Shown here piece by piece: positions 1-7,598 of a stretch of 32,201 nucleotides of DNA (its first letter is position 1; every line of letters begins with the position of its first letter). This stretch comes from Spirochaetales bacterium. Lineage in GTDB: Bacteria; Spirochaetota; Spirochaetia; SZUA-6; JAFGRV01. The position numbers were made by a program, and so were the translations under genes. The stretch lies in assembly GCA_016935735.1 (NCBI GenBank), contig JAFGQK010000006.1:1-32201 (forward strand). The letters are read 5' to 3'. The notes beneath the pieces were generated by a model. It saw only the letters and a program-made list of their open reading frames with translations, did no database searches and had not been told where the DNA came from.

Positions 1-168
1 CTTTCTTCTTCCTTAATCCTTCTTTCTTCTTCCTTAATCCTTCTTTCTTCTTCCTTAATCCTTCTTTCTTCTTCCTTAATCCTTCTTCCTTAATCCTTCT
101 TCCTTCTTCCTTAATCCTTCTTCCTTCTTCCTTCTTCCTTAATCCTTCTTCCTTCTTCCTTAATCCTT
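1..168. repeat. Heptanucleotide tandem array
   Basis: The whole segment is built from 7-base units on the plus strand: CTTTCTT, CTTCCTT and AATCCTT. The first 84 bases are four identical 21-base blocks (one of each heptad). They are followed by blocks of 14, 21, 28 and 21 bases in which only the number of CTTCCTT units changes, so every block length is a multiple of seven. The array runs off the left edge, so its full length is unknown. Its right end coincides with the macA stop codon (TAA read on the minus strand), so it occupies the 3' side of that gene directly. The regular variation in copy number is what replication slippage would produce. It resembles the short tandemly repeated heptamers known from cyanobacteria in form only; the sequence differs. 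Confidence 0.95.
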
Positions 169-1462
169 AAAAGAGGTGCGGCGGGCCCATGTGCTGGTCC
201 CTCGTATTTGTCGTTGTATCCGCATTCGACGAACTGTTGACCCCTGAAATCACTTTCAGTCCCTCTTTTATATCCGGGCTGCCGGATATCTCTGTTTTCT
301 GCCCATCGGTGATTCCCGTTCTTACCGGATGAACACGAAGGGCACCCCTCTCATCAATAAACCAGAGGAGACGGGCATTCCCTTTCTGCTCTGCATTATT
401 AGAAATTGTCCGCTGCCGTGTGCTGGCGGTAGTATCTCTCCGTCCCGCTTCACTGGTCAGGAATTTATCAGATGTTCCACTGCTTTTATCATTCTGCTGG
501 TTCATCCTGTCTGACCGGGTTTTCTCTATTTCCTTTGTCATTTCCGCTGTCGGCTTTATCTGCAAAGCGATATTGGCAACAAAAAGGACATCCTTTTTCT
601 CTTCAACAATAACGTCGATCGTCGCCGTCATACCGGGGAGCAGGTGATGTTCCGGGTTCGTGGTATCGATGATGACATAATAGTTGACCACATTTGATAC
701 GGTGACAGGCTGCAACCGTACCTGTACCACGGACCCTTTAAAGGTTTCATCCGGATAGGCATCTACGGTAAACTCCACCTCCTGGTTCACCTTTATACTT
801 CCTATATCATTTTCATCGACAAGGGCATCTATCTGCATACTCGAGAGGTCCCGGGCTATGGTAAAAAGAGTCGGGGTGGAGTAACTGGCAACCACTGTCT
901 GTCCTTCCTCTACATTCCTGTTAATGACAATACCATCGATAGGGGAACGTATAATCGCATAAGAGAGATTGGACTGTGCTTTTTTTAAATTGTTTTGCGC
1001 AGTCAGTTTTGATGCATAAGACGATTCCTTTGCAACGTTAATTTCTTCAAAATCATAGTCAGAAATGAGTTTCTTCTCATACAAAAGCGTATTATTCTCA
1101 TAATTCCGTACATCATGATTATACTGTGCCGTGGCCTTTGCCAGGTCTGCCTCTGCCTGCTGGACAGCTATTTCCAGCAGGGTGGTATCCAGGGATGCCA
1201 GTACCTGGTTCTTTTTTACCCTGTTATTATAGTCAACATACACATGCAGGATTGTCCCCGAGACCTGGGTTCCTATTTCCACAATCCCTTTGGGATTTAT
1301 TGTCCCGGTACATGAGATACTGTTCCTGACATCCCCCCGTTCGATCGTTGTAAACCGCAGACCATCCCTGTATCCATGGTTTTTTGGAATAAAAAGAAAT
1401 ATTCCCAGGATAATAAGACAAAGTCCCACCGGGATCATAATTATTAACAATTTCTTTTTCAT
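167..1462 (-). CDS. macA: MacA-like periplasmic adaptor of a tripartite efflux pump
   Basis: Membrane-fusion (HlyD/MacA) family adaptor, which bridges an inner-membrane transporter and a TolC channel. Read from the ATG at 1462, it has 431 residues. That start is preferred over an ATG four codons upstream because GGAGGTGG lies just before it. Residues 5-25 form an N-terminal membrane anchor. A lipoyl-like half-motif (EIGTQVSG) lies near residue 63, followed by a coiled-coil hairpin at about 95-170, the second lipoyl half (RSPIDGIVINRNVEEGQTV) and a beta-barrel ending at PGMTATIDV. After the barrel there is a hydrophilic Ser/Thr/Arg-rich stretch of roughly 60 residues, longer than usual for MacA. 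The gene lies 18 bases after the tolC-like gene and is probably co-transcribed. A MacB-type ABC permease would be expected next, beyond the left edge, but is not visible. The substrate is unknown. Confidence 0.85.
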   Translation of the reverse strand: MKKKLLIIMIPVGLCLIILGIFLFIPKNHGYRDGLRFTTIERGDVRNSISCTGTINPKGIVEIGTQVSGTILHVYVDYNNRVKKNQVLASLDTTLLEIAVQQAEADLAKATAQYNHDVRNYENNTLLYEKKLISDYDFEEINVAKESSYASKLTAQNNLKKAQSNLSYAIIRSPIDGIVINRNVEEGQTVVASYSTPTLFTIARDLSSMQIDALVDENDIGSIKVNQEVEFTVDAYPDETFKGSVVQVRLQPVTVSNVVNYYVIIDTTNPEHHLLPGMTATIDVIVEEKKDVLFVANIALQIKPTAEMTKEIEKTRSDRMNQQNDKSSGTSDKFLTSEAGRRDTTASTRQRTISNNAEQKGNARLLWFIDERGALRVHPVRTGITDGQKTEISGSPDIKEGLKVISGVNSSSNADTTTNTRDQHMGPPHLF

Positions 1463-1480
1463 AACCACCTCCATAAACTG

Positions 1481-2821
1481 TTATAATTCATCGATATTAA
1501 AAAGATTAAGAAGATCGAGATAACTCATGGTATACTGATACCGTGCATTCAGTAATTTCAGGTTTGCGTCCATCACGTCATTTTCAGCCTGCCGGACATC
1601 CTGATAACTTCCCGCACCGGTATCAAATAATTGTCTGGCAAGTACATAAGCCCGGTCTGATATTTCACTGTTTATTTTCAACACATCATAGGATTCTTCT
1701 ACCTGTTTTAAGGTTGCCGTAATGTTTTCCGCACTCATCTGCTTTTTATCTATTGTATCCTGGAGTATGTTTTTATTTTTTATGACATTATTCTTTTTTT
1801 GTGCAATAGCTGTCTGTACGGATGAATAGGGAAGATACGAATCGATGGGAATACTTACCCCTATGCCGGCACTCCATGAACCATTCCAGTTGGCCCCGTC
1901 AAAACAGTTATCGGTAAAAGGATCCCCTGCAAAAGAGGAGGAATATGAATAGGATAGACTTAATGAAGGGTAATACGACGCCCGGGCCAGGTCTACCTGG
2001 TTTTCACTCGACCTGATATTCCCGGCCAGTACTTGAATATCAGGATTGTTTTGCACACTCAACCCGGATACTTGCTTATCATCGATTGCCCGTATATCCG
2101 GGATCGTATCCGTCAGTTGTACTCCCACATCACCATTAAGTCCGAGCAGGTGTTTGAATTCCAGCAATGCCGCGGAATAATCATTCTGCATTTTATCATA
2201 ATCAGGAATAAGGGATTTGCATGCGTATTCACTTTTCAGTTTGTCTATTTCCGGGACTATGTTAAGTTCATACTTTAAAAGTATTGTTTCAAAGGCAGAA
2301 CGGGCTTTGTCTATCTGTTTTTTTAAAAGCTCCATCTGGTCTACAAGGAGTATCAGGTTGTAATAAGATTTTTTCACATTATAGGCAAGGGATTTCCTGG
2401 CCTGTTCCAATGTAAGGGTCCCGTTCCGGTAATCCAGCACTGCCTGCCGGGCATTATATATCATTGCAGCACTTACATTAAGTGAAGCCCTGAATACCAG
2501 GCCCAGGGAGGTCTGCCGTTCCGTTGCCTGCTCCGACCCTCCTGTACCGAGGGATGCTGAAAGACCCGGACCGGGAATAAATTGATTCCAGGCATTGGAA
2601 AGATCCAGCTTGCTGTTTTGAAGATCAATTACTGAATTGGCAAACAGCAGGTTATTCTCCTCTGCAAGCATGACTGCTTTCCCGATATCAAGCTGCATTA
2701 CCTGTTCTGTTGCCGTATTCCCTGTTTCTCCCGTATTTCCTGCTGGCTTTCCTGCTTCATTTTCTGCAAACAGAACAGCGCCTGTAATAATGAAAATTAT
2801 CAACCATATTTTCTTTATCAT
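1481..2821 (-). CDS. TolC-family outer membrane efflux protein
   Basis: Outer-membrane channel of the TolC/OEP family, expected to form the exit duct for the adaptor encoded next to it. The chosen ATG at 2821 (446 residues) is preceded by GAGG with 7-base spacing and begins a clear signal peptide, MIKKIWLIIFIITGAVLFA, cut before ENE. A more distal ATG ten codons upstream would spoil the signal peptide. The mature protein shows the duplicated TolC pattern: an N-terminal half with long amphipathic helices (KSYYNLILLVDQMELLKKQIDKA region) and a second half starting near NPDIQVLAGNIRSSENQVDLARASYYPSLSLSYSYS. It ends with the typical helix containing AYVLARQLFDTGAGSYQDV and NARYQYTMSYLDLLNL. A Gly/Glu/Thr-rich linker of about 20 residues follows the signal peptide. 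The length is normal for the family. Confidence 0.88.
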   Translation of the reverse strand: MIKKIWLIIFIITGAVLFAENEAGKPAGNTGETGNTATEQVMQLDIGKAVMLAEENNLLFANSVIDLQNSKLDLSNAWNQFIPGPGLSASLGTGGSEQATERQTSLGLVFRASLNVSAAMIYNARQAVLDYRNGTLTLEQARKSLAYNVKKSYYNLILLVDQMELLKKQIDKARSAFETILLKYELNIVPEIDKLKSEYACKSLIPDYDKMQNDYSAALLEFKHLLGLNGDVGVQLTDTIPDIRAIDDKQVSGLSVQNNPDIQVLAGNIRSSENQVDLARASYYPSLSLSYSYSSSFAGDPFTDNCFDGANWNGSWSAGIGVSIPIDSYLPYSSVQTAIAQKKNNVIKNKNILQDTIDKKQMSAENITATLKQVEESYDVLKINSEISDRAYVLARQLFDTGAGSYQDVRQAENDVMDANLKLLNARYQYTMSYLDLLNLFNIDEL

Positions 2822-2920
2822 CTTCTTACCTCGTTTATTATGCACATGCACCGGATGTTTATATCTTTATAGAAGAATATACAGGGTATGTGATTTATGA
2901 TTCATTAAATAAACCTTAAG

Positions 2921-2954
2921 ATATCATGAAGAAAGAAATATCATGAAGAAAGAA
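2921..2954. repeat. Perfect 17-bp tandem duplication
   Basis: ATATCATGAAGAAAGAA occurs twice head to tail with no spacer, about 100 bases upstream of the tolC-like start. The AAGAAAG core is also one of the heptads (in reverse complement) of the array at 1-168, which may be coincidence given the purine-rich composition. Duplicates of this type arise by slippage. No function is visible. Confidence 0.9.
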
Positions 2955-2963
2955 AGGGGTTTG

Positions 2964-3011
2964 ATTTTGATTGGATTACTGTAACCTGGTCAAATACCAA
3001 ATACATTGGTA
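2964..3011 (-). promoter_or_regulatory. Candidate promoter and operator of the tolC-macA pair
   Basis: In the roughly 300-base gap between the tolC-like gene and the 152-codon gene, the minus strand reads TTGACC (2988-2993), then 18 bases, then CAAAAT (2964-2969), a weak sigma-70-like pair. Directly upstream of the -35 box lies a perfect inverted repeat, TACCAA-ATACA-TTGGTA (2995-3011), of the size bound by dimeric repressors. The -10 match is only 4 of 6, so the promoter is uncertain; the palindrome is exact. Apart from this and the 17-bp duplication I see nothing in the gap. Confidence 0.35.
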
Positions 3012-3120
3012 CTTATAGAAGGGGGGTGCCGAAAATTATCTTATATTAATTTCATCTATACCTGAATCTCTGCAAATCTTCCCTTTCAATAACATATCCT
3101 TGCTGTATAGGAATTTAACA

Positions 3121-3579
3121 TTAATTCGTCCATTCACTCACTTTCTTCAAAAGGCCGGGTTCAAGCCTGAAAGAGGAGCCCCGTCCCTGGAGGAAGTGAT
3201 GGGCTTTAAGGAGATGCAGGGAGAGTTCGCTAAAGTGGAAACGGGTCTTTGTGGGTAAATGTTCCACTTCTGCGGTATGCTTCCTGTACAATCCGTCGCC
3301 GAAAGGGCAGGGGAGATGACCCCGTGTTTCATGCACGGTAATAAGCCATTTTTTTTGAATCGTTACCGGGTTTCCGAGTCCGTGCTTTCCCTGGTCAAGG
3401 AGAGATTGCAGCTTTCCCGAAATTATTTCCCAGTCCATTCCCAGGGCCGCTACTGTCTCTTCATCTGCCTGGATGATATCGGTAAGTGCACGGTTGTCGT
3501 CACCAAGAAATCCTTCACCGGTGATCCTGCCGGGTGCCATGTTATCCTGTACACGCAATAACCCGGGCGTCATTTTCAT
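3121..3579 (-). CDS. Conserved-looking hypothetical protein at the end of the nqr operon
   Basis: A 152-residue soluble protein with no signal peptide or membrane segment. It starts at ATG 3579 behind AAGGGGG; a second in-frame ATG lies two codons in. Notable blocks are MTPGLLRVQDNMAPG at the start, GEGFLGDD near residue 21, ETRGHLPCPFGDGLYRK in the middle and ELSLHLLKAHHFLQGRGSSFRL near the C-terminus. The short ordered blocks rich in Gly, His, Cys and Pro suggest a real folded protein rather than a chance frame. I recall similar unnamed bacterial proteins with this block order but cannot attach a family name. It follows nqrF by 48 bases on the same strand, so it is probably co-transcribed with nqr; a role in that complex is only suggested by position. 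The single Cys-Pro and several His could bind a metal, but nothing proves this. Confidence 0.7.
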   Translation of the reverse strand: MKMTPGLLRVQDNMAPGRITGEGFLGDDNRALTDIIQADEETVAALGMDWEIISGKLQSLLDQGKHGLGNPVTIQKKWLITVHETRGHLPCPFGDGLYRKHTAEVEHLPTKTRFHFSELSLHLLKAHHFLQGRGSSFRLEPGLLKKVSEWTN

Positions 3580-3627
3580 AGATAACCCCCTTATTCTTTA
3601 TGCATGATAGATAATGTATGATGCATA

Positions 3628-4749
3628 TTAAGCAAATTTATCAAAGTAAATATTCTCTTCCTTTATATTATGATTTATAAGAACCCTGATGCAGGCATCG
3701 ATCATTCCCGGGCTGCCACACAGATACCCTTCCTTTGGCGCTTCCGTGGATATCCGTGTTTTTAGAAAACGGTCAAGCACCTCCGTGATGAGCCCTGTCT
3801 CGCCTTTCCAGTTATCATCCGGCAGGGGTTCGGAGAGTGCCGGTATAAAATGAAAACCGGGCCAGGATTTTTCAAGTTCACTGAACCGGTCTATATAGAA
3901 CAGCTCCTTAAGATTTCTCGCGCCGAAAAAAAACCACACTTCCCTATTTGTTTTCCCTTTGTCGACCATGTCATATATAATAGAATGAAGCGGTGCCATG
4001 CCGGAGCCTCCTGCAATACAGAGCATAATGTCGTTGCTGTCATGGAGCATGAACTCCCCGACCGGTGCGACCACATCAAGAGTATCCCCCTCCTTTAAAA
4101 TCGTATGGACATATGTCGTGGCGATTCCGCCGGGTACAAGCCGGATAAGGAATCCAAGCCGGCCCGAATCTGCCGGGGCCGAAAGCATCGAGTAAGCCCG
4201 CTGGCTGGTTTCCCGGATCTTTCCGTAAGGCGGGATAATAAGCTGGGCATACTGGCCTGCTTTAAAACTTATGGTTCCCGGCTCCATGAGTTTGACATAT
4301 ACTTCCTTTATGTCATGGGTGACATCAGCGATTGATGCAATAGTTGTCTTGAACTGCTGGATGGCAAACAGGTCTTCGGGGATGCTGATTTCAATGTCCT
4401 TTTTCACCTTTACCTGGCATGCAAGACGGATGTTCTCCTCTATTTCATTTTTCTGTAGCAGGGGAATTTCCGTTGGAAGGTGTATTCCGATATCAGTCTG
4501 AACCTTTACCTTGCAGGTACCGCATGTCCCCTTGCCGCCGCAGGCAGACGGGATAAATATTCCTTCCTCCGCCAGGGAAAAGAGAAGCGGCGATCCCCCC
4601 TTTACGTTAACGGTTTTATGGCCATTGTTGATAGTGATTTTCACCATACCATAGTTATTCACCATTCTGTCAACAAGAGTGATGATAAGGGCAAGGAGTG
4701 CGCTGATAAGACCTGCCGTTACCGGCCCGGTTAAAAAAGTGATATCCAT
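3628..4749 (-). CDS. nqrF: Na+-translocating NADH:quinone reductase subunit F
   Basis: The electron-input subunit, which takes electrons from NADH through FAD and a [2Fe-2S] centre into the membrane pump. It has 373 residues, with an AAGGAG ribosome site 7 bases before the ATG at 4749. Residues 8-27 are the single N-terminal membrane helix. The plant-type ferredoxin cluster uses Cys70, Cys76 and Cys79 (SACGGKGTCGTCKV) and Cys111. The FAD site is RAYS at 184-187, the NADH-binding loop is AGGSGMAP at 246-253, and the C-terminal lobe has LCGSPGM and ends in FDKFA, like typical NqrF termini. It is about 30 residues shorter than the best-known NqrF proteins (about 405). NqrF has no Rnf counterpart, so its presence marks the operon as Nqr-type at the input side. 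The gene follows nqrE after a 10-base gap. Confidence 0.93.
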   Translation of the reverse strand: MDITFLTGPVTAGLISALLALIITLVDRMVNNYGMVKITINNGHKTVNVKGGSPLLFSLAEEGIFIPSACGGKGTCGTCKVKVQTDIGIHLPTEIPLLQKNEIEENIRLACQVKVKKDIEISIPEDLFAIQQFKTTIASIADVTHDIKEVYVKLMEPGTISFKAGQYAQLIIPPYGKIRETSQRAYSMLSAPADSGRLGFLIRLVPGGIATTYVHTILKEGDTLDVVAPVGEFMLHDSNDIMLCIAGGSGMAPLHSIIYDMVDKGKTNREVWFFFGARNLKELFYIDRFSELEKSWPGFHFIPALSEPLPDDNWKGETGLITEVLDRFLKTRISTEAPKEGYLCGSPGMIDACIRVLINHNIKEENIYFDKFA

Positions 4750-4759
4750 CCTTTTCTCC

Positions 4760-5353
4760 TTATTGGACGGGAAGCATCCCGGAAAATCCGAGGAATGCCA
4801 TGGCCATAATCCCGATGGTAATAAATGTAATACCCGGACCTTTTAACCCGGCCGGGACCGGGGCATTATCAATCTTTTTCCTTATTGCAGCAAGACAGAG
4901 GATCGCTATCCACCACCCGATTCCCGAGCCAAGACCATACACTACTGACTGGAGAAAGGTATAATTCCGTATTTCCATGAGAAGCGAGACACCCAGGATA
5001 GCACAATTTACTGTTATAAGAGGAAGAAAAATACCCAGGGCCATGTACAGTGATGGGGAAATTCTATCGATTACCATTTCCAGTACCTGGACAGTTGCCG
5101 CGATCACGATAATAAAAAAGATGTACCGGAGGTAATGGAGTCCGAGAGGCGAGATGACCAGGTGGTAGAGACCCCAGTTGATCATTGTGGTGAAGGTGAG
5201 AACAACAACCACTGCAAGACCAAGCCCGTGGGAGGATTTGAAGTCCCTGGATATGGAGATAAAAGAGCACATCCCGAGAAAATTGGAAAGGAGAATATTG
5301 CTTGTAAAGATTGATGCAAAAAATAAGATAAATGGGCTGATCTGCGGACTCAT
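4760..5353 (-). CDS. nqrE: Nqr subunit E (RnfA-type membrane protein)
   Basis: Integral membrane subunit of the ion-translocating core. Together with the D subunit it is known to hold an iron cofactor between the two half-channels. The correct start is the ATG at 5353, giving 197 residues, the normal family size. The open frame continues upstream but there it only shadows nqrD. The start overlaps the nqrD stop as ATGA, with AGGGGGCAGG upstream. The N-terminus (MSPQISPFILFFASIFTSNILLSNFLGMCSF) has the family hallmark NxxLxxFLGxC, and the middle has PLITVNCAILGVSLL with the conserved NC pair. Six hydrophobic segments are visible. The final part carries AIRKKIDNAPVPAGLKGPGITFI, also family-typical. 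Confidence 0.93.
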   Translation of the reverse strand: MSPQISPFILFFASIFTSNILLSNFLGMCSFISISRDFKSSHGLGLAVVVVLTFTTMINWGLYHLVISPLGLHYLRYIFFIIVIAATVQVLEMVIDRISPSLYMALGIFLPLITVNCAILGVSLLMEIRNYTFLQSVVYGLGSGIGWWIAILCLAAIRKKIDNAPVPAGLKGPGITFITIGIMAMAFLGFSGMLPVQ

Positions 5354-5961
5354 TTTCCTGCCCCCTTTCTCATACTTATGGATTTGACAATCCATATCAT
5401 AATCCCGATAAGAAAGAATGCACTCGGCGGGGTAAGCATAACCGTCCATGTGACAAACCCTTCCGGCATTACCCTGAATCCGAGGAGTGACCCGAATCCG
5501 AGTAATTCTCTTACCGCTGCAATCAGGAGAAGGACATACATATATCCGGCACCGGAGGTTATCCCGTCCCAGAGTGAAATAATGGGGGGATTTGATTGGG
5601 CAAATGCCTCTGCACGCCCCATAATAATACAATTGGTAATGATAAGCCCGACATATGGTCCCAGCGACCGGGAAATATCCGGGAGGAACGCCCTTAGAAA
5701 GATATCAACAAGAATAACATAAAATGCGATAATGAGAGTCTGTACAATCATGCGCACACGCCGGGGGATAAGATTTTTCAGGAGAGAGATAGTGAGATTG
5801 GAGAATCCGGTGACAAATACCACACCGCAGGTCATAATCAGGGTATTGAGAAGGGTATTGGTAACAGCCAGGGCAGAACATATGCCCAGTACCTGTATAA
5901 GCACAGGATTTTCTGCCCAGATATTTTTTTTCGCTGTCATCATTAGCCCGGTTTTCTGCAT
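5350..5961 (-). CDS. nqrD: Nqr subunit D (RnfE-type membrane protein)
   Basis: Membrane subunit partner of NqrE, 203 residues, with about six hydrophobic segments. The hallmark GPYVGLIITNCIIMGRAEAFA (around residues 100-120) contains the conserved Cys that helps hold the iron site in this family. NPVLIQVLGICSALAVTNTL at residues 18-37 holds the second conserved Cys. It starts at ATG 5961, four bases after the nqrC stop, so its weak ribosome site (GGGATAAG) lies in the last codons of nqrC, implying translational coupling. An ATG pair six codons further in is a possible alternative start. The 3' end overlaps nqrE by four bases. Confidence 0.92.
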   Translation of the reverse strand: MQKTGLMMTAKKNIWAENPVLIQVLGICSALAVTNTLLNTLIMTCGVVFVTGFSNLTISLLKNLIPRRVRMIVQTLIIAFYVILVDIFLRAFLPDISRSLGPYVGLIITNCIIMGRAEAFAQSNPPIISLWDGITSGAGYMYVLLLIAAVRELLGFGSLLGFRVMPEGFVTWTVMLTPPSAFFLIGIMIWIVKSISMRKGAGK

Positions 5962-5965
5962 TCTC

Positions 5966-6565
5966 TTATCCCAATAGTTTTCTCAAATATTTCAACTCGC
6001 TGTTGATTATTTTTTCAATACTTTCAGATGTTCTTGTCGCACCGGATATCCCGTCTATTTCGCCATTTTGATGGTCATAATCATAAACACCCTTCCGGGT
6101 TCCTTTAATCAATCCACCGGCACCGACTACCTCACCCCTTAATTGGTTTTTATACGCATCCTCATCAATCCGGCCACCCAGGCCGGGTGTTTCATTATGG
6201 GAAATAAATTCAACCCCCTTTATAACAGTCACTTCTGCATTCACGGCAAGTATCCCGCGGACCTGACCCCACAGGGCATTACCCATGAAAAGAATTGCAT
6301 AGGTGGTAATACCTTCCTTTTCATGCATAAAAAGATCCGTGCCTGCTTTCTTGACAACAGTAACGTTATCATCATAAACCGTATAAGCTTCCTGGTCATT
6401 TGCAAAAGGGATGTGAAAAGCATTCAGTACTGCTTTTCTTAACAGGAGTTCCTCATTTTTCTTTGTTCGTTCTTTTGTCAATTGATTGGCAGTTGAAAGT
6501 AATAGTACAAAAGTAAAGGAAATGACGAGGGTGAATAGAACGGTATAGAGAATTCCTTTTTTCAT
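5966..6565 (-). CDS. nqrC: Nqr subunit C with covalent FMN site
   Basis: Periplasm-facing flavoprotein subunit of the pump, 199 residues. Residues 5-25 form the membrane anchor. ETPGLGGRI (125-133) is the conserved flavin-domain block, and SGAT at 174-177 is the attachment motif in which the final Thr (Thr177) carries FMN by a phosphoester bond, added by the ApbE flavin transferase. No apbE is present in the window. The ALWGQVRGILAVN segment is closer to NqrC than to RnfG as I remember them, but the protein is about 55 residues shorter than typical NqrC and nearer RnfG in size. The start overlaps the nqrB stop as ATGA, with a GGGGGGAAG ribosome site. Confidence 0.9.
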   Translation of the reverse strand: MKKGILYTVLFTLVISFTFVLLLSTANQLTKERTKKNEELLLRKAVLNAFHIPFANDQEAYTVYDDNVTVVKKAGTDLFMHEKEGITTYAILFMGNALWGQVRGILAVNAEVTVIKGVEFISHNETPGLGGRIDEDAYKNQLRGEVVGAGGLIKGTRKGVYDYDHQNGEIDGISGATRTSESIEKIINSELKYLRKLLG

Positions 6566-7458
6566 TTTTTCTTCCCCCCTGCAATCTCATCCAATAACGG
6601 GGCAAATGTGTTTCCTACCAATACACCGAAACTGGTTCCTTCTGCAAAAAGGGAAAAAGTCCGTATAAGGATACTGACAGCACCGATGATGATCCCATAA
6701 AGTACCCGGGGAAATGGCTTTTTCGGTGCCGATACAGGATCTGTGGCCATGAATACTGTTACAAAAAGCAGGCTTCCCGAAAAAAGAGCAGGAACAGTAT
6801 CCAGTGCCTGCGGTATCCCGGTAATGTCCAGGCAGAAGGTAAGAAGGGCGGCACTGCTTAAGGTCGAAAGGATAATAATCCAGCTTGCTGTCCTGGTACT
6901 CATAAGAAAGATACCTGCTATAAGAATCAGGATGATGGGGCTTTCCCCCATGGCCCCCGGTCTGAAGCCAAGAAGTAGGGATTGAATGTTCACTGCTTCC
7001 CCGGCATGAAGTGCTGCAAGGGGTGTTGCTGTTGTTACTGCATCCAGACCGAAATTACCCCCGGAAAGCCATCCCCCTGTCATGAATGCCGGGAATGTGA
7101 TATACACAAAAAGCCGGCCGCATATTGCAGGATTAAAGGGATTTCGTCCGAATCCGCCAAAGACCTCTTTCCCGATTACCAGGGCAAAGATAATGCCAAT
7201 AAGCGCGATCCACCATGGAAGATCCGGGGGAAGTGAAAGGACATAGAGTCCACAGGTAACGAATACGGCTTCCGAGACCTTTTTCTTTTTACGGAGTTCG
7301 AAAATCGCCTCGCAGATGAACCCGGCCGGGAAGACTACAAGCATAAGAATCAAAAAATGCAGCCCGTACATGTATCCGGCGAAGAGGAATACCGGGATAA
7401 GTGAAATGAGTACCTTTCTCATCATTTTCTGCTTCTGGATTATGTTAGAAAGCATCAT
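6562..7458 (-). CDS. nqrB: Nqr subunit B / RnfD-type membrane flavoprotein
   Basis: Core membrane subunit with a covalent FMN, first gene of the operon, 298 residues. The GGFGRNPFNPAICGRLF block (101-117) has the GRN-x-FNPA-xx-GR form seen in NqrB rather than the typical RnfD sequence. The flavin motif DAVTTATPL (139-147; candidate attachment Thr145) has the D-x-x-T-x-ATPL form more typical of RnfD. NqrB is normally about 410 residues and RnfD about 310-350, so this protein is short even for RnfD and lacks the long NqrB N-terminus. About nine hydrophobic segments can be seen. It starts at an ATG-ATG pair at 7453-7458. The only Shine-Dalgarno-like sequence (AAAGGA) is rather distant, so translation may be modest. 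It is preceded by its own promoter candidate. Confidence 0.88.
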   Translation of the reverse strand: MMLSNIIQKQKMMRKVLISLIPVFLFAGYMYGLHFLILMLVVFPAGFICEAIFELRKKKKVSEAVFVTCGLYVLSLPPDLPWWIALIGIIFALVIGKEVFGGFGRNPFNPAICGRLFVYITFPAFMTGGWLSGGNFGLDAVTTATPLAALHAGEAVNIQSLLLGFRPGAMGESPIILILIAGIFLMSTRTASWIIILSTLSSAALLTFCLDITGIPQALDTVPALFSGSLLFVTVFMATDPVSAPKKPFPRVLYGIIIGAVSILIRTFSLFAEGTSFGVLVGNTFAPLLDEIAGGKKK

Positions 7459-7494
7459 TTATGGTTATACAGGTTCCTTTCTTACTGTTAGGAT

Positions 7495-7523
7495 ATTGTA
7501 TTCAGTATTAGCGGGATGGACAA
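7495..7523 (-). promoter_or_regulatory. Promoter of the nqr operon
   Basis: On the minus strand TTGTCC (7518-7523) and TACAAT (7495-7500) are separated by exactly 17 bases, a good sigma-70-like pair (4 of 6 and 5 of 6). Transcription would start near 7488, about 30 bases before the nqrB start. It sits back to back with the arsR promoter about 40 bases away, so a repressor bound between them could affect both. Confidence 0.6.
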
Positions 7524-7561
7524 GTATTTTTTTTATTTTTACACAATATTCCCGGATGCCC

Positions 7562-7590
7562 TTGACAAAATTAATTAAGTGTATTATGAA
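7562..7590 (+). promoter_or_regulatory. Promoter of the arsR-type regulator and ABC genes
   Basis: A perfect TTGACA (7562-7567) is followed after 17 bases by TATGAA (7585-7590, 4 of 6). The predicted start of transcription, near 7597, almost coincides with the GTG at 7599. Either the message is leaderless or translation begins at TTG 7620, which has GAAGAG just upstream. A TTAATTAA palindrome sits in the spacer and could be part of an ArsR-type operator. Confidence 0.55.
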
Positions 7591-7598
7591 TTGGTTTA

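Noticed and set aside
1..168. CRISPR array
   Set aside because: Units are 7 bases without unique spacers, so the array is a simple tandem repeat.
3259..3561. 100-codon plus-strand frame opposite the 152-codon gene
   Set aside because: It lacks a ribosome site and ordered motifs; the minus-strand frame has both and continues the operon.
5354..5632. N-terminal extension of the nqrE reading frame (93 codons)
   Set aside because: It lies entirely inside nqrD in another frame, lacks membrane or family character, and the internal ATG at 5353 has a good ribosome site and gives the normal family length.
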